From Parvularia atlantis (lineage: Eukaryota; Opisthokonta; Rotosphaerida), in contig CALSCO010001439.1 of assembly GCA_943704415.1 (NCBI GenBank), positions 1 through 10,153 of the forward strand: a DNA stretch of 10,153 bases, given 5' to 3'. Under the pieces are notes generated by a model. The model searched no databases and was not told the origin of the DNA. It was given only the letters and a program-made list of their open reading frames with translations. The translations under genes and the position numbers were made by a program. Numbering within the stretch: the first letter of the stretch is position 1; each line of letters starts with the position of its first letter. Below are positions 8,144-10,153 of the stretch, piece after piece.

Positions 8144-9683
8144 ATGTGGACCACGACACGAGCCGCGGGCCTGGTGCTGCTGCTGCTGCTGCTGCTGCTG
8201 GCGCTGCTGCTGGCGGTGCCCACGCGGCCGAGGACGGACGAGCCCGCGACCGTCGTTCTGACTGCCGTGCTCGATGCGGGCGAACTCGGCACGCCGGATG
8301 TGCTGCTGCAGCGCGTGGACGTGGCGTGCGATCGGGAGGGCGAGTGCGCGTGGCGCGTACTGGAGGAGCTGCGCGAGTGGCCGGCGGCGATGTTGTGCGT
8401 GGCCCACAGCGATCGCTGGCACAGGTACAGGACCGCCGTGCCACTCGCGCTCACGAGGGAGAGCGTTGTGCGGGCGTACCTCGCTGGGCCGGACGTGTTT
8501 GCGGCGCTGCCGGTGTGGTGGGACGCGGTGGCGCGGCGGCCGTGCGTGCTAGGCGTGCGGGGCGCATCTGCGGCCGCCGTGAACGCGACGTCGCATCAAG
8601 TGAACACGACGTCGCACCAGGTCATCTTCGCGCTGGAGTACGACAATGCGACCACTGCTCTGCAGCCGGCACGGTACAACGCCACGCTCAACGACGAGAT
8701 CGCCCACGGCCGCAACAAGGCCGTGCTCCTCGTGCTGCCCGCCGCCGTGCCGCCGTCCCCTGCGAGCGACCTGCAGCTGCCCTGGGGCCGGTGGCATCCG
8801 GGGCCGCGGTGGCCGCCGCCGGTGTGCGTTGCCAGCTGGCATTTCAAGGGCTGCCGCAAAGCGCGTTTCGGTGTTCTGGCAGAGCCGCCGCTGCGGGACG
8901 TGCGGCTGCCAGACTCGTCGTGGGTGTGGGCCGAGCCAGCCAGTTCCAGCCTGCTCGGCGCAGCCGATCGACCGTGGCCGCCGGCGTGCGGCCAGCGCGT
9001 CGAGCTTTTTATCGTGGGCGACTCGCTCGCGATGCAGCTGTCAGAGCTGCTCGGCTTTACGCGCTCGCAGCCGGACGACGCATGCTCGGCGCGCCCCCTG
9101 CCACGCACGCTGCCGCACAATCACTTCAAGCGGGTCTACCAGCTGCAGAACGCGGCCGACCTGAACCTGTACCGCGACGCCGTGATGCAGCCGCGGTTCA
9201 AGCTGAAAGAGGAAGGGGCCACGCCCGTGCTCGTGCTCTCGTCGGGCCTGTGGAACCTAAAGTACAACGGCACAGTGCCGCAGTTCCGTGCGCAGGTGCG
9301 CTTCGACGCGTTTGCGCACCGTGTGCTCATGCTGACGGCGGCGCCCGGGCCGCGTGCAGCTGCGCACCCTTCTCGACGAGATCGAGGCCAATTCTACGTT
9401 CCCGCGGGCCGTGTTTATGACGGCCGCCACGGTCCAGGTGCTGCACAAGGAGAGCTTCGCCGACAAGGTCCGGATGACCTCGACGCGCGTGGCCGCGGTC
9501 AACGCGGTCGTGCGCGACCTGTTTGCGGCGCGCGCCTACAAGCGCATCGCGCTGCTCGACGTCGCGGCGCCGTCGCTGGGCGCGCTGTGGGCCTCAGTCC
9601 CTGACGACGGGCAGCACTACTGCTCGAGCGTCATCTACACGCACATGGCGCTGCTGCTGCGGCACCTGTGCGGCAGTGAGTGA
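8144..9683 (+). CDS. PC-esterase/SGNH-like type II membrane or secretory protein, two exons
   Basis: Exons 8144-9322 and 9360-9683 give about 500 aa. Residues 8-26 form a Leu-rich signal anchor followed by PTRPRT, so the bulk should face the secretory lumen. It carries six N-glycosylation sequons (N147, N154, N168, N179, N375, N404), four of them clustered. The motif [10 protein letters not shown] (Ser294) looks like the catalytic GDS block of the PC-esterase family (plant TBL, animal NXPE/CASD1, fungal Cas relatives). [10 protein letters not shown] near the end (Asp475/476, His479) fits the Asp-x-x-His part of the triad. [13 protein letters not shown] lies between them. Family members transfer or remove acetyl or similar groups on glycans; the substrate here is unknown. 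The 37-nt intron (GTGCTC, CTGAC, CGTGCAG) restores the frame in phase 0. The alternative is a frameshift. This gene has far fewer introns than its neighbours. Confidence 0.75.
8177..8200 (+). repeat. (CTG)8 tract coding for the Leu run of the signal anchor
   Basis: Eight perfect CTG triplets encode Leu12-Leu19 of the membrane anchor in the PC-esterase-like protein. The hydrophobic length could vary between alleles through slippage. Confidence 0.9.
8579..8620 (+). repeat. Tandem 21-bp duplication coding for paired N-glycosylation sequons
   Basis: Two adjacent 21-bp units (8579-8599 and 8600-8620), 18 of 21 bases identical, encode VNATSHQ and VNTTSHQ. Two of the three differences are silent; the third changes Ala to Thr and leaves the N-x-T sequon intact. 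Confidence 0.85.
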
Positions 9684-9828
9684 GAGGAGTGAGGCCAGCG
9701 GGCTGATTTGCTGCACTAGTCCAGCACACGCCTCTTACAAAAGTGCCTTTTTACGTAAGGGTGGTCACCAAAAAACTTCCGCACTAAGTGTTCTGTGGTC
9801 GCACGCGACCATACAGAGCGTCTACATC
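9684..9828 (+). promoter_or_regulatory. Intergenic A/T-richer segment with a palindromic TTACGTAA site
   Basis: These 145 bp separate the TGA at 9681-9683 from the next open frame. They hold the 3' end of the PC-esterase-like transcript and probably the next promoter. The stretch around 9731-9780 is the least GC-rich part, with T and A runs flanking the palindrome TTACGTAA (9751-9758), a sequence bound by bZIP factors of the Yap/PAR type. The use of the site is inferred. Confidence 0.4.
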
Positions 9829-10153
9829 ATGCTGACGCGCGGCCTGGCGGACGTGCTCTCTGCACCGTGGTCGCCGGCGACTGAGCGATGCACATCGGCC
9901 ACCTGCAAGGTCTGCGCGGGCGCAGCGCCAGTGGCGGAGAACGTCACTGCGCACGCGCGCCTGCTGCTCGCCGTCGTCAAGGACCACTGCGCCAAGCATC
10001 CGAGCGGGGGCACGGTCGACGACGTCGTGCATGTGCTCACCGCCAGCAAGAAGAAGGACGTGGTCGCTGCGTTCTCGTCCGTGCCCGCCTACGCCGACAA
10101 CTACGCGCTGCGCCAGAACCTTGCGCCGCGTCTCACAGCGGCACTAGGACAGT
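9829..10153 (+). CDS. 5' part of an unknown protein with a Cys cluster and an RQC-like segment (runs off window)
   Basis: An open frame from ATG 9829 runs to the window edge (108 codons). It begins MLTRGLADVLSAPW, then has a Cys cluster C-x4-C-x2-C (residues 21-29). The following segment, from VTAHARLLLAVVKDHC through GTVDDVVHVLTASKKKDVV to VPAYADNYALRQNLAPRL, resembles the zinc-to-winged-helix stretch of RecQ-family helicases (BLM/Sgs1 type: Cys pair, V-T helix, T-x-x-x-x-V-D-x-x-x-G-S-K-x-x-K, then A-Y-x-x-x-N). This is from memory of the family and not a search. No helicase motor can precede it, because the gap to the upstream gene is 145 bp. It may be a stand-alone gene, a fragment, or a different family. 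The frame is also open upstream of the ATG to at least 9781. Confidence 0.45.
   Translation, partial: MLTRGLADVLSAPWSPATERCTSATCKVCAGAAPVAENVTAHARLLLAVVKDHCAKHPSGGTVDDVVHVLTASKKKDVVAAFSSVPAYADNYALRQNLAPRLTAALGQ

Noticed and set aside
8177-8200. The CTG run as a disease-type or mobile microsatellite
   Set aside because: It is short and codes for the Leu core of a signal anchor, so its presence needs no other explanation.
7336-9420. A 694-codon + strand frame crossing the IVD end and the PC-esterase-like gene
   Set aside because: It is partly the IVD frame of exon 11, then continues through non-coding sequence and the wrong frame of the next gene with Ala/Arg/Gly-rich composition. It is a product of GC-rich DNA lacking stop codons.
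1-10153. CRISPR array, tRNA or rRNA genes, insertion sequences, viral genes
   Set aside because: No evenly spaced repeats, cloverleaf boxes, terminal inverted repeats, or transposase or capsid motifs were seen. The spliced gene structures show nuclear eukaryotic DNA.

Overview
The window is eukaryotic nuclear DNA: very GC-rich and gene-dense, with many tiny spliceosomal introns. I could place 37 complete introns from reading frames and family conservation. They are 37 to 92 nt long, mostly 45 to 63 nt. Donors are mostly GTGCGY, acceptors are usually CAG, and a CTGAC, CTGAT, CTCAC or CTTAAC branch-point-like motif often lies shortly upstream. Every gene end seen uses TGA. This resembles a compact, intron-rich fungus (for example a GC-rich basidiomycete-like yeast) or another small-genome protist. 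The lineage is inference and not settled by the sequence.

Layout from left to right: (1) 3' part of a eukaryotic glutamine synthetase gene, + strand, 16-617, three exons. (2) An 18-exon gene for a TTC27/Emw1-type tetratricopeptide protein, + strand, 878-4142, about 788 aa. (3) Converging on it with 60 bp between stop codons, a seven-exon strictosidine-synthase-like/APMAP-type beta-propeller gene, - strand, 5658 to 4203, about 368 aa. (4) Divergent from it across only 102 bp, a 12-exon mitochondrial isovaleryl-CoA dehydrogenase gene, + strand, 5761-7684, about 416 aa. (5) A lone terminal exon of a TKL-like protein kinase, - strand, 7949 to 7809, with no catalytic domain upstream. (6) An almost intronless gene for a membrane-anchored, probably glycosylated PC-esterase/SGNH-like protein, + strand, 8144-9683, about 500 aa. 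(7) The start of an open frame, + strand, from 9829 to the window end, with a Cys cluster followed by a segment resembling the RQC region of RecQ helicases.

The complete genes are housekeeping or metabolic and do not form a pathway: nitrogen assimilation, a TPR assembly or quality-control factor, a lactonase/arylesterase-like propeller, and mitochondrial leucine breakdown. I found no multigene novel system. The most unusual signals concern splicing and gene remnants. Three introns need GC-AG splicing, each with a GCGCGY donor. A GCTTAAC motif is repeated inside two isovaleryl-CoA dehydrogenase introns. Four consecutive introns of that gene have multiple-of-three, stop-free lengths. Finally, the PC-esterase-like gene sits between a kinase tail and an RQC-like segment, both without their usual catalytic domains.
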